Made by a program: the position numbers and the translations under genes | Shown: positions 20,691 through 32,011 of the stretch, one piece after another | Position numbering within the stretch: the stretch's first letter is position 1 | How the letters are laid out: every line of letters begins with the position of its first letter | DNA from: Bipolaris cookei | Taxonomy: Eukaryota; Ascomycota; Dothideomycetes; Pleosporales; Pleosporaceae | DNA length: 64,000 bases | Assembly (NCBI GenBank): GCA_002286855.1 | Contig: NRSV01000043.1 | Span: 1-64,000, forward strand | Reading direction: 5' to 3' | The notes under the pieces: generated by a model | Told to the model about the DNA's origin: nothing | The model's input: the letters and a program-made list of their open reading frames with translations, nothing else | The model's database searches: none

Positions 20691-23600
20691 GTGGGCCCTC
20701 CACCATACCAGGCGCTTGCCGACACAGGCGGCAGTCAGCCTGAGGCTTCTGCCGCGCCTCAGCCTTGCATCTCAGCGGCGCTGCTGCTGTCGCTGTCTCA
20801 CCCTCTGCCTTGCTTTCTCTTCTTCTCTCCTATCTGCCGGCTCCCATTATCCCGTCCCACTATCAGATCCTCCTTCGACAGCTTAAACAGATGCTGCTTC
20901 ATTTGGAACAACCATGGTGGGTCGAACGCGGAACGGAGCGTGTCGGCGCTAACGCGGAACCAGGTCCGGCTGGAAACAGACGACGACATTGGCCTAAAGG
21001 TGCTTCGCGACCCGTCAGCGCACGCAGCAGACACAGCAGAGGCAGCCGAGACTATCGAGTGCGTTCGCTGTTGCGGCGCTCCGTCACCTCAGCCTATGCT
21101 AATTTTCCTAACAGCATCGTCGCCATCCATGGCATCGGCGCGCACCCAGACGACAGCTGGTGCAAGCATGCTGGCACAGCAGAGAGCCCGCAGTGGGTCA
21201 ACTGGCTAGAGGCGGAGAACATGCTACCAGCAGCTGCTCCGCACGCGTGCGTCATGCGATACGGATACCAGTCACAGTGGTTTGGAGAAGGGGCGATGTG
21301 GCAGAAGGCGTCGACGGTAGCCCAGCGGCTGCTGCTAGCCCTGCGGCGGAAGCGAGAGGTGGAGATCCTCAGCCAGATGTCACGGCTATTGTTGCTAACT
21401 CTACTAGAAATATACATTCCGCCCATTGCTCTTTATAGCGCACTGTTTTGGTGGGCTAGTTGTACTGAAGGTGAGCGGGTGGAGCGTGGTAAGGAAGAGC
21501 GCATGGCTAAAGCTTCACAGGCACTGCTAGATGCTCTGCAGAACGAGAGCGAGTGGCCCGGCGTATTCGCATCAACTACAGGCCTCATCTTCCTTGGCAC
21601 ACCTTTCCGCGGTGTTGAGGGAATGAGCCAGGTAGAGATGCTAGCGGCAGCGCAGCGCGAGTACCAGCAGGACGAGATCCAGCCAGATGTGCTTAAGATA
21701 CTGGAGCCTGGCAACGAGTTCTTACAAGAGGTAATAGACCAGTTTAGAAAGACGTAGACGAGGGCGAACAAGATGCAAATTGCCTACTTCTACGAACTTA
21801 AGTCGAGTAACGTAGGACGGATTGTAGGGAAGTCAGACCGAACGGTAAGTTAGCATGCTTAGTATGCGTCTTACCGGGACTGACTGTACGTGCAGCGGTT
21901 CGTCGTGAGCGAGAGCTCTGGCTGTCTGGACCTGTCTGACGGGACGAGCAAGTTCTCGCTTTCGCGGATGCACTTCGACATGAACAAGTTTGGAAGACCA
22001 ACAGAGGAAGACTTTGAGATAGTGCGAGACGTAGTGAGGGATATGGTTCGAGCGTCTCCTAGGCTGATGGCGGCCCGCTCTCAATGTAACTATACATAAC
22101 CGTAGTCCGTGCTATATTAAACAAGGTCGGCTAAGCATGCTAGATGTCAGCAAGCACAAGATCGACTTTAGTCTCCGAGGCGTGCCTGTTGTGAGCCAGT
22201 TCGTCGCCCGAGATGGAGAGATGCAAGCGCTCGAGAAAGTTCTTGTCAACTCTCCGCTCACCACGAGTCGCCGGAAAGTTATGATCGTTCATGGTCTTGG
22301 CGGTATTGGCAAGACGCAACTAGCGGTGGAGTTCGCGCGAAAGCACCACCAGTTCAGCGCAGTGTTCTGGCTAGACGGGTCGTCTGAGGCCAGCCTGAAG
22401 CAGTCGTTTGTCGATATAGTGCAGAGACTTCCGTGTAGTGAGCTGACGGCTGATGTCGTACATATGCTTAGCCAGGCTACAGTCAGGGCTGACGTGGCGG
22501 TGCGCGAGTGCCAGCAGTGGCTGTTCGTGTCGTCAAACACCCACTGGCTACTAATCATAGATAACGTTGATCGCGACTACCACGATCAAGACGACCCGCA
22601 AGCGTATGACGTGAAGGAGGGCTTTCCAGACGCAAACCACGGGTCGACCCTGATCACTAGTCGGCTGGCCAGTCTGCAGCAGCTTGGATCTGGCATCAAG
22701 GTAGGAACAGTAACAGTAGAGCAGGCCTGTACTATGCTTGAGAATAACGCCAAGAGAGCACTTAAAGGTATAGGCAAAACTCTATCGCCTAAACGGAGAT
22801 ATCTTCACTAATACACCCTAAGTAGATGCCGACGTAGTGCTTGAGCTCCTTCATGGGCTTCCACTAGCTCTTATACAGATCGGGTCATACATACGCGAGA
22901 CTAACATGTCAGCGTCTACTTATGCGAAGTACTACAACAGCACATGGGGACGTCCGATGGAGAAGCAGTAGAAGTGCTTTCCGCTACAGGAGTATGGCGA
23001 TCGAAGCGTATTGACTACTTGGACCATGTCATACGAGCAGGTACAGAAGCAGAGCGAAGAAGCGGCTTGTCTGCTGAAGCTGTGGGGGTTCTTAGACAAC
23101 AGAGAGCTGTGGTATGAGCTGATCGCAGCAGACGTGGACTTAGCTACTGAGATGGATGTTCCCGTGTGGCTGCTAGAGATTGGTAAGGATGAGTTATCGT
23201 TTGCTGACGCGATGGGACTACTATCGTGCTACTCGCTTGTGGAGAGTAAAGAAGGCGCAAACAGCTACTCAATGCACTCAATACTACATCGATGGTGTGG
23301 CTACTTAGTAGGAGGCGAGGAGCGGTGCGAGCTGGGTTGCTTGGCAGCAGAGCTGGTGGCATCAAGCGTGCCTTTAGAGTGGGAGACAGAGTTCTGGAGG
23401 AAACGAAAGAGGATTATGGCCCATGCACTTTGTGTAGGTGAATGGATAGTGAGTACTAGTAGGTCAAATGAGGAAGGAACTGTCGAGGGTTTGATACAGC
23501 CAGGATCGTTTCACATGCTTGGGTATTTACTTGGTGATGAGGACAGGCAGCAGGTGGAGCAGATGTACCAGTGGGCGCTAGCTGGATACGAGAAAGCATG

Positions 23601-24030
23601 GGGGGCAGACCACGCATCCACACTCGATACCGTCAACAACTTGGGTCTTCTCTACGCAAAACTAGGCAAGCTTGACCAAGCGGAGCATATGTACCAGCGA
23701 GCGCTAGCTGGATATGCGAAAGCTGTCCATCCTGGTAATCGACTCACTTTCATCCCGGCCCTCAACAACATGTGGGCCCTTGCCTCTCTGCACAAGATTC
23801 AGAGCCTTGTAGAGGATGCTCGACACTGGTACTCGCAGGCTTTACTAGGCTGTGAGAAAACTTTCGGACAAGACCATAACAAGTGTCAGGTCTTACGTGA
23901 CAACCTAGAGGCTCTAGTAATCGAGGAAAAAGAAAAAAGGAGGAGGTCCAGACGCCTCTACCAAATGATCACCCGTGATGGACCATACCTTTATGCAAAA
24001 AGAGCCCGATTTAAGGACTTCATCACCTAA
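20691..24030 (+). pseudogene. NOD-like receptor: SesB hydrolase - NB-ARC - TPR, two TAG stops
   Basis: Exons consistent with splice signals and phase: (start)-21058, 21115-21358, 21408-21470, 21521-21844, 21896-22085, 22144-22767, 22826-24030; introns 49-58 bp with GCTAAC/CTAAT-type branches. The sum is a multiple of three. Domains: alpha/beta hydrolase of SesB type (IVAIHGIGAHPDDSW, nucleophile elbow AHCFGGLVVLK, LIFLGTPFRG), NB-ARC with P-loop GLGGIGKTQ and Walker B WLLIIDNVD, GLPLA motif, then kinesin-light-chain type TPRs (QVEQMYQWALAGYEKA, AEHMYQRALAGYAKA). Two TAG codons interrupt it, at 21755-21757 and 22969-22971; both can come from CAG at CpA. Fungal NLRs of this build act in nonself recognition or cell death. 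Start uncertain: ATG 20691 is in frame but its N-terminus looks non-coding; ATG 20914 followed by a 47-bp intron (20917-20963) is an alternative. Confidence 0.85.
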
Positions 24031-24542
24031 GCCTGTTTCAAAGACGAAGTAGACTGTTACGAAAACTGAGGCGGAAGTAGAGGTAGAGTAAGACTCAGCA
24101 GTAGCGAATGTAGCATAAACCAAGACTCAAGTACTAAGTCAGGTTATTCTAAATAATGCAAAACCACCAAGGACACTGAAGTCAGCACACTAGCAAGTGC
24201 GCTGGCAACGACTGCTACCTTGCAACCTGAAGATATGAGTCACGTGTCGGCGCTAGCAGTGACTTGTGAAGTGAGCCAGTTAACACTAGTGGGAATAAGT
24301 ACCAAGCAATGTCCGCTAATGGCAGTCTTAGATAGCTAGTCTGCGCTATTTACAGAAGCTCTAAAGCAGCGCTACAGTGTTGGTGAACTAGGCATAGTGT
24401 CCGTATAAGTAATAAGGTTACAGTGATCGGATGGCTCGGAAGCTCTACCCCGCACACAGCAGAGGGCAACCCCTACAATAGGACCGAAGCAGAGAGCATA
24501 AGAAGAGAACCTTGTACGCACGTAGATAGGCAAGAATTCTGA

Positions 24543-24544
<2 letters not shown>

Positions 24545-24580
<36 letters not shown>
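24545..24580. repeat. (AC)18 microsatellite
   Basis: Eighteen perfect AC repeats. Open frames of VCVCVC on the minus strand across it are artefacts of the repeat. Confidence 0.97.
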
Positions 24581-24582
<2 letters not shown>

Positions 24583-25357
24583 GTCTTTTGGCAACCCTCC
24601 TGCGTTCGTGCAAACCCTTTTTAGCCCCGCGCGCACATGCTTCGTACCTTGCTGTTTGCACCCGATCCACGCTTATGCTAGCTAGCTACAGAGCCCATTC
24701 AACACATAGCGTATTATACAAAACATGTGATTTGTTTTCTATCCTGCGTTCATACTGCGACACTGCGTCAACTGGAGTTCAGCAAGGATCCGCTCTGCGA
24801 CGTATCACAAGCTCGTAGGCGAGACTTTCGTGGACGAGCTGATTTAACAAGAGGAAAACTTACAGGATAACAGCTTGAGAGACTTCCTCTTGACGTGAAC
24901 TGCTCGACCAACGTCGGGAAGCACTTAATACTAGGATGATATTAAGGGTGTTATCGGGGTTCAGCGAATCAAGCGAGCTAGCCCTGGATGCACAAGGTGG
25001 GGCGTCGCCTGGCTACAACACCAGCCTCGCGGTATCGCCATCACGTCATGTGCAACTAATGGCCGCGCGCCACTCGTGCACTGTTCCGCATATTGGCACC
25101 AACAAGATCCTTTATTAACGCTTTTGAGGTACTTTTAAGCAGCCAGCCCATAAAGCTTGCTGTGCGCCACGGCCCACGGCTCCACAGTTGTCGATCACCG
25201 TTTCTCCTGCTTGTTCGAGCATTGACTTTGCGCTAGCGATGGCACACTACTTTAACCACCTTCCCGAATCATGGTCAATTTGCCAGCCTCTGATATGTAT
25301 GGGCCGGGGCGGATAGTTATCATGGCTGTTAAAGCTCGGTCTTCCTTCGTGTTCAAG

Positions 25358-25367
25358 TATATAAAAA
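25358..25367 (+). promoter_or_regulatory. TATA box of the S28 peptidase gene
   Basis: TATATAAAAA lies 53 bp upstream of the ATG at 25420, a usual distance for a fungal TATA-driven start with a short leader. Confidence 0.5.
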
Positions 25368-25419
25368 GCGCAGTTGCGCCCATTTTTCGCTCCGAGTTAG
25401 CGACCAACGCATTCCCACC

Positions 25420-27316
25420 ATGCGTCTCTCAATTGCAGTCGCAGCGGTCCTTTCCGGCCTACAGGCTGTTTCTGCACTCAGGCTTTCACCAAGAAACCTT
25501 GCGGACAAAGAGGAGGAGGTAAGCCGACATTTTATTGTTTATGTATCATAAAGTTCATACTAGAGCAAGTCATCACTGTATTCTTTTCTCTATAACTGCG
25601 ATAATGAGTAAATTCTCATACTATCATGATCTGGTGCCTACTCGGCAAAATTTGAGCAAAATAGAGGCGACGCCCAATGGCATGATATCTTGATATGGTG
25701 AATCTGACAGCATAATTAGTTCCAAGCACGGACTCGTCGCAGTCTTGCTAAACGCGAAGACACCGACCCGTCCCTGCTATACCCGGAACGTAACTTGTCT
25801 GTACCAGTCGACTTCTTCCACAACGAGACTCGTTACGAGCCGCACAGCAATGGATCTTTCAACTTGAGATACTGGTTCGACGACACCTACTACAAGCCAG
25901 GCGGCCCTGTATTTGTCCTTCTCGGCGGAGAAACCAACGGAGTGGGCCGTCTACCTTTCCTCCAAAAGGGAATCGTACATCAGGTCATCAAGGCCACTAA
26001 TGGCTTAGGCGTTATCCTGGAACACCGTTACTATGGAAAGAGTTTCCCCGTTCCGGATCTTAGCACCAAAAACATGCGCTTCTTGACAACGGAGCAATCT
26101 CTTGCTGAGATTGACTACTTTGCGAGGAACGTCAAGTTTGACGGAATCGATGCGGACCTGACAGCTCCGAACACCCCGTGGGTCGTCTACGGTGGATCTT
26201 ATGCCGGAGCGCAAGCTGCGTTCCTGCGCGTAGTCTACCCAGAGACCTTTTGGGGAGCAATCTCGTCATCAGGTGTCACCAAAGCCATCTATGACTACTG
26301 GGAGTACTTTGAGCCCGCCAGGCTTTACGGACCTCCTGACTGTATCAAGAACACCCAGCTCCTGATTGATGTGGTTGACGGCATCTTGTTGCGCCAAAAT
26401 GATACTTCCTTGGTCCAATCGCTCAAGGATGTCTTTGGCCTGGGCAGTGTCACCGACAACCGCGACTTTGCAAACCAGCTCACCGGTGTCTACGGTCTCC
26501 AAAGCACAAATTGGGATCCCGAGGAGAACTCTCCGTCATTCTTCAAATACTGTCAGAACATCACCAACGAGGAGCCTGCTGCCGAAAATCTGCGCCCAGA
26601 GGTTGCTAAGCTCGTCTCAGCAGCTGGCTACCCCAACGACACAACAGTCCAGGACATCACTCTAAACGCCATTGCCTGGCTCAACAGCACCGCGCTTACA
26701 AGCTGGCGCCAGTCAGGAGTGTCCCAAGACCGCTACTTTACGACAATCAACACTACTGCTCTCCAGTCAACCAGTTCGCTCAAAGACTACAGTTATGTAA
26801 GCTGGAACTACCAAGTCTGCACCGAGTGGGGCTACATCCAAACCGGCAACACACCCAGGGACATCATGCCCTTGATCTCACGCACCCTCGACCTCGAATA
26901 CCTCACCTTCTTCTGCCGCGCACAGTTCGGCATTGAGACCCCTCCAGATGTTGAGCGCGTCAACAAATACGGCGGGTTCGACATCGCGTACGAGCGCCTC
27001 GCTATTATCGGTGGAAACGCTGATCCCTGGAGGCCTGCAACTCCATTGTGGTATCCAGACAGCCGCAACAGCTCGACCGATGAGCCTTGGTTGCTTATTA
27101 GCCATGGTGTGCATCATTGGGAAGAGAACGGCATCTTTGAGAACCAGACTACGCCTGATTTACCGCCCCCGCAGGTTGTGTATGCTCAGCAGTTTTTGAA
27201 GAACTTTGTTGTAGATTGGCTTGAGGGTGAGCTCTTGATATGCAGATCAACTGATGTTCATTGCTAACGATGTGACAGAATTCGAGGAACAGAAGACTCA
27301 ATCTGAGCTTCGCTGA
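25420..27316 (+). CDS. Secreted serine carboxypeptidase/PCP, peptidase family S28
   Basis: Exons 25420-25518, 25720-27226, 27279-27316; introns of 201 bp (GTAAGC...ATTAG) and 52 bp (GTGAGC, TTGCTAACG branch, ACAG), giving 547 residues. A signal peptide is clear (MRLSIAVAAVLSGLQAVSA), followed by a short Arg-rich stretch (ARTRRSLAKR) that looks like a propeptide with a KR cleavage site. Catalytic triad by motif: Ser193 in VYGGSYAGAQ, Asp near 468 in GGNADPWRPAT, His near 498-499 in GVHHWEENG. EHRYYGKS is also typical of S28. Members cut prolyl bonds at the C-terminus (PCP/DPP7 group) and are secreted acid peptidases in fungi. Several NxT/S sites suggest glycosylation. The first intron is unusually long for this genome. 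Confidence 0.92.
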
Positions 27317-27765
27317 TAATGTAATGAGAAGATGAGGGTTTTGAGATTGAAGCCGTTGAGCTTACTCATGCTGTAATTCCAGCTTGGTCAAGATGGAATG
27401 TAGTCGATGTAGTGTCAACATCATACAATTCCATCTCTCATGAATATGAGTTCTAGATCTTTAGGATGGTTGCGTCAGATGATAGTATTGATCCTTGTCC
27501 ATTCCAAGAGCCATGGTTCCTTCCCGCCTGCATCCGCCTTGGCGATCGTTCGCTTTGTTAAGCTGATCACTCTACTAGGCGTTGTGTCTTTGGAAAGGGC
27601 CGAATATCGTACACGCCAACAACAACAGCCATGATTCGAGAGTTGGTGGTAATGGTGTGTCATAAGGTCGGATGAGGCTGCTTGGATATAACTGCCTTCA
27701 ATCTTCAAACACCTTTAATCAGAGCCAAAAACTCGCATCCTTTAAGCAGCTCTCCAAAAGGCCAT
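27317..27765. other. Intergenic, no gene seen
   Basis: Between the 3' ends of the S28 gene and the GNAT remnant. Nothing recognised. Confidence 0.5.
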
Positions 27766-28655
27766 TTAATTCTTTTTTTCTTTGACTTTAGCTAGTGTAG
27801 CTAAAGGTTCAGCATGATCGACCCAAAAATCCGTGTTCGCACAACACACTGCGCTATCGTCCACACTACTACCGAACAAACCACCCCTGAGCTTAGCACC
27901 TCTTACATACTGGACCGGTGACGCAGCCATAATACTAGCACCGTTCTCCTTCATTAGATTCATATTGACAGTCTCAATTCCTTTGCCCCAGGCGCGCGGC
28001 CCTGCCATGATAGCAGCTGGATGCGAAGATAAAATGCCAAAGGCGTAGTCCTCGCCCTCATGCAGACGACGTAGTAACTACAAGAAGTTAGCAACATCGC
28101 CCCATCTAATTCTGCACCAGCAAATAGATATATATCCTTAGCCAACTACAAAGTTCGCAGCTGAATATACCAATAGTATCAACTGTGACATATGGTATAG
28201 ATGGAACTAAACCATATACCTCTGTCGCAAGCCCCCTACGCCGATACTCCTACCTCACACAATGCTGCGTAACCCAGCAAATTCGTCGATCTTCGTACAT
28301 CCAGCACGTAGCAAACGCATACCTAGCAAGCTCGTCGCCATGCATGCCGCGAACGAGCACGCTATTGGTGCCTGCGACTAAGGACTGCGACCAGAGACGC
28401 TCATCAGATAGTCTAATTTGCTTGCAGTGTTTGCAGTGTTTGCCTACTTTTTGTTTGGCGTGAAGGACCCGAGATGCTATATGCGGAGGAGAAGAGAGCG
28501 GCGCGTTGGGTTAGTATGGAGTCGGTGAGCTGGAGGGAGATGGTGGTTTCCAGATTGAAGAACATGTTGAGTGATGAAAAATTGAGATCATCAGAGAGAT
28601 TGGTTTGGTTAGGGGGCGAGTAGTGACGATGATAAGTTCTGTTAAAAAATTTCAC
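27766..28655 (-). pseudogene. Decayed GNAT-family N-acetyltransferase
   Basis: Minus-strand pieces line up as one acyltransferase: an N-terminal piece (SLQLTDSILTQRAALFSSAY), a piece with DERLWSQSLVAGTNSVLV and ARYAFATCWMYEDRRICWVTQH, then the acetyl-CoA loop YRRRGLATE, a 142-bp intron (28078-28219; GTATAT, GTTGCTAAC branch, TTGTAG), and a C-terminal exon LLRRLHEGEDYAFGILSSHPAA to KEKKN. The RxxGLA motif marks the GNAT fold. A TAG at 28250-28252 lies just before YRRRG, and the N-terminal piece is in another frame around a repeated TGTTTGCAG motif. It therefore looks inactive, although a further intron could explain the frame change. Substrate unknown. Confidence 0.55.
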
Positions 28656-29018
28656 AGTGAAGGTGTTGGTGATGCTAAAAGGAAGGAGGAAAATAAAAGA
28701 GCTATAAAGTTACTAGTATTTTAGTTAGAGAAACAAGAAGAAGACGAGCATGTTTGAATTTTAGTCGCCTCTTCACAGAACCATGGGCCGCAAAAGGTAA
28801 TCTTTTGGTCCCCTAAGTTGTGGAAACCAATCACGTGGTTTTAAAGATAGATTTCTGTCTCACATGTTTCTGGCAAGAAAATCATGTTCGAAGAGTCATA
28901 ACGTGAGCGGCAAGCGAAGCGGCCGGGTAAGCGAAGCGGCCACCTAATTAAATATTTTATCTTTGCACGTTAATAACTCAACGCCACAACATAGTATTGC
29001 ATTAAGAAGTAGCTTAGA

Positions 29019-30615
29019 TTAATCGTCTACTTCTATCGTGTCTTTTTTACAAGTGCCCTTGTTGTGCCCTATCTCGCTGCAATTCTTGCAGCGTCGAATA
29101 CCCTTATTGTGACTACCTGCCCGCACCCTCTCCTCACGCCTTTCAGCCTCAAACTGAATCTCAACGTCTCTCTGAGCAACTATGTCCTCTGCCTCTGCTT
29201 GCGATAGGGTCCCTCCCTCCTGGATTCGCTTTTTCTTGCGCTTCTTACGTTCAGATGCTGCCTGGTTCGCCTCCTCAAGATTAGCTATTCTAGCCTTAAG
29301 CAACGCATGTGAGTGTATTTTTAAAGTTGATCCCTTTTTCATCTGCAACACCATCTCAATAATAGAATCTGGCGATGAGCTCTTGTGATNNNNNNNNNNN
29401 NNNNNNNNNNNNNNNNNNNNNNNNNNNNNNNNNNNNNNNNNNNNNNNNNNNNNNNNNNNNNNNNNNNNNNNNNNNNNNNNNNNNNNNNNNNNNNNNNNNN
29501 NNNNNNNNNNNNNNNNNNNNNNNNNNNNNNNNNNTTGTCAGCTGAGAAGGCGCCCTCATGAACCTTTTTATAAGCGTCTAGGAAGGCCTTTTTGTCGATG
29601 TGGTTAATGTGGCAGCCTGCCAAGCCTCTGATTTCCTCCTTGTATGCCCGCTTCAACGGGGCAAAACAACCCACATCAAGCGGCTGTAGGATATGCGAAG
29701 CGTGTGGAGGCATGCAGAGAGTGATTTTCTTGTTTTCCTCGCATAGATTCTGGAAGGCGAGCGACTTGTGGCTCTCATGGCCATCAAGAATGAGCAGCCA
29801 GTGACTACTCACTGTCCGGGCCTCTGTATGCTGTATGAAATAACGCAACCACTCAAGTCCAAGCTCATTCGTCGTCTATCCATTGCCACTAACACCAATT
29901 CTCCAATCCTTAGGGTTGTAGTACCAGGCTTGGTTGTAGTGCTTTGCCTTGAAGATGATGAAGGGTGCGATAACCCACCCTGTAGCGTTGATCGCAGCAA
30001 TTAACGTTGCCCACTCACGGTCGCCAGGCTGGGCCCCAATTGGCTTAAGACGTCTCTCAGAAGCAGTCACTACCTTTACTGTCCCTCCGATGCCCATCTG
30101 GAAGCCAGTCTCGTCAAAGTTGTAGGTGTCTTCGTCTAGGATACCATACTTGGCTTTGACATTGCGTACAAGGTCGAACCAGGGACTAATAACATCCGGA
30201 TCGCTGCATAGGATTCTCTGGTGATCGCGCTGCCTATTGATTTGAGATTTGATGCCAGGTTTTCGACGGACGAAATTCCTGGCCCATTTTTCGCCAACCT
30301 GGCCACCGCTACGTGCAGCCAGCAGTTGATTAGCCATTTCACGTAAGCCAGTGTCGGGGCAAATCCTCGTGCAAATAGTTTCTTTGTTTGCTGGAAAATC
30401 ACATCCTCTTCGTATCTGGTCAGCTTCGCTGAATTGGGGTGAACATCGCGTCGTGAAGCTATTCCAGCGCGTCGGTCTTGGAGGGTTGCTCAATGAATAT
30501 TGTAGGTTATAGCAGCGCATCGCTCACTTAAAGTCGCGTCGGATTTCATTGCTTGAATAGCTAGGATAAACCTATCCTTACGAGAGAGCGATTCTATATT
30601 GTTTTGTTGACACAT
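29019..30615 (-). pseudogene. Pogo-like DDE_1 transposase with C-terminal CCHC knuckle, broken
   Basis: From ATG 30615: psq-type helix-turn-helix (LSRKDRFILAIQAM), TGA in place of an expected CGA, then a frame change, HTH_CENPB-like part (GEKWARNFVRRKPGIKSQ), catalytic Asp in YNFDETGFQMG, a TAG after SGNG (expected TGG), Asp in LILDGHESH, and LQPLDVGCFAPLK. After the N gap the C-terminus has a coiled-coil segment (LLKARIANLEEANQA), a basic stretch, and a zinc knuckle CKNCSEIGHNKGTC. The stops fit C-to-T or G-to-A changes. In active members the protein cuts and pastes the element at TA sites; the knuckle probably adds nucleic-acid binding. Confidence 0.85.
29390..29534. other. Assembly gap of 145 N
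   Basis: A run of unknown bases inside the transposase gene, between the LQPLDVGCF part and the coiled-coil/knuckle part. The size may be an estimate. Confidence 0.99.
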
Positions 30616-30681
30616 TGTTGTTTAAGGTGAAAGAAGGTATAGTCTTGGCAAAGGTGGCCGCTTCGCTTACCGCTCACGTTA

Positions 30682-32011
30682 TTATTATTATTATTTTAGT
30701 TTGACACTGAATGGAGGCAAATGTACCTTAATTACAACCCCTATAACGAAAAGCTGATTCTGGCGAAAGCGATGCCCCATAGAGGGAACTATCGCCGCAT
30801 GGTCACAGCCAGGTGCGGACATCGAATCAGAGCAGCTGAGTCCGTGTGGCAATAGGCGTCAAACCCTGCTCCTTTCTCAAAGAAATGTGTCCAGTTGCAT
30901 TTCCAGACCCTTTCGGTATCCCTAAAGATCCAACTGTTCATCATATTGTATCTTCAAAGATCTGCTCCTCCGCTGCCCTCAACTCCAACGGTGAACGCAC
31001 TCCGAACACTTTCCACAAGTCTTCCTTTCCTCAGTCCCGCTTCCACGTTTTCCGAAGCACTCACTTACATCCACGGACCCAACACATGAAATTTCCGCCA
31101 TGCCCTCCGCTCCATCATCGAAATAAGCTTTAACAGCGTCATGTAAGCACTTTCCCCTCTTGGCAATCACCTGGCAAATCTAAAGTGAAAGCGGCTAATT
31201 ATAACTTCAACACAAGAAACGTACATAAACGGTAGTTCCCGTAATTAATCCCTGTCCCGCTTTCGAGACCGTTAGTCAGACGTACCTGCCATCCGTGTAT
31301 TGTTGAATTTCTTCCTCTAATAACTACATACGACGTGGAATATAACTCTATGCTTGCTATCAGAACCGTAATTGCAATACCAAACCGCAATGCTCAACAT
31401 GGTGGAAACAAGCATCGGAATGGTGTACTGAACGCGGAACAAAACTCATCACAGCTATATTGAAAGAATTAAGCCTGAGCTTCTAGAACTAATGAAACTT
31501 TATCGCATGGGAGATGTGTGGTGAGGAAATGCAAGAAACACGGCTGGTTAAGTTTGTTGTGGAATCAACCGTAAGTAATCAACGCAGTGACATATCTGCC
31601 GCCATCTATAATTACACTAGCGGTCACCCAGTACCGGATCAGACGCCTAGATTCAGCAAGCTCTCCTCAATAGGGTTTCGGTTGCTAGATTCCAGCTAAC
31701 GGGAAACGGGTGGGCGGGTGATGTCTCGGTCACTCTTGCATGCTGTTGACAATCTCTTGTTGTAAAGGCATATTATCTTGTACACGGACCTAGCTGGGGG
31801 GATGAGGATGACACGAAAAGCGGTGTAGACTCTAGAAGCTTGACACGAGAAGCGAGAAGAAGAAGGTTTAAGTATATAAATACAATACACCATATCCCAT
31901 AGCAAAACTCCACTTAAGCTCAACCATCCAACCATCCCTTTCTCTCTTTCTAAACCCCAACCTCAAAAAAAAACACCCACACCTAATCCCCCCCCCCCCC
32001 CAACTCTCAAA
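30682..32011. other. Intergenic; promoter of the NIS1-like gene at its right end
   Basis: No convincing gene; the longest frame (30846-31133) is unrecognised. TATATAA at 31873-31879 lies about 130 bp upstream of the next ATG, and a run of 14 C (31988-32001) lies 10 bp before it, within a pyrimidine-rich leader. Confidence 0.5.

Larger units (their letters stand above)
24031..25419. other. Intergenic with an (AC)18 microsatellite
   Basis: Contains decayed-looking sequence after the NLR and an uninterrupted (AC)18 run at 24545-24580. No gene recognised. The last part is the promoter of the S28 peptidase, with TATATAAAAA at 25358-25367. Confidence 0.6.
28901..30679 (-). mobile_element. Pogo-like transposon 2 with zinc-knuckle transposase
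   Basis: The ends are inverted repeats: left ACGTGAGCGGCAAGCGAAGC, right (reverse complement) ACGTGAGCGGTAAGCGAAGC, both flanked by TA (28899-28900 and 30680-30681). The left side repeats AAGCGAAGCGGCC a second time just inside the terminus. Length 1,779 bp including the 145-base N run. One minus-strand transposase fills the element. Confidence 0.9.

Noticed and set aside
20765..21757. Single 330-codon frame as the N-terminal gene of the NLR region
   Set aside because: It reads through three introns; splicing restores GLKVLRDPS, AHCFGG and VVLKALLDA segments that the raw frame misses.
24372..24670. VCVCVC-rich small proteins
   Set aside because: They come from translation of the (AC)18 microsatellite in three frames.
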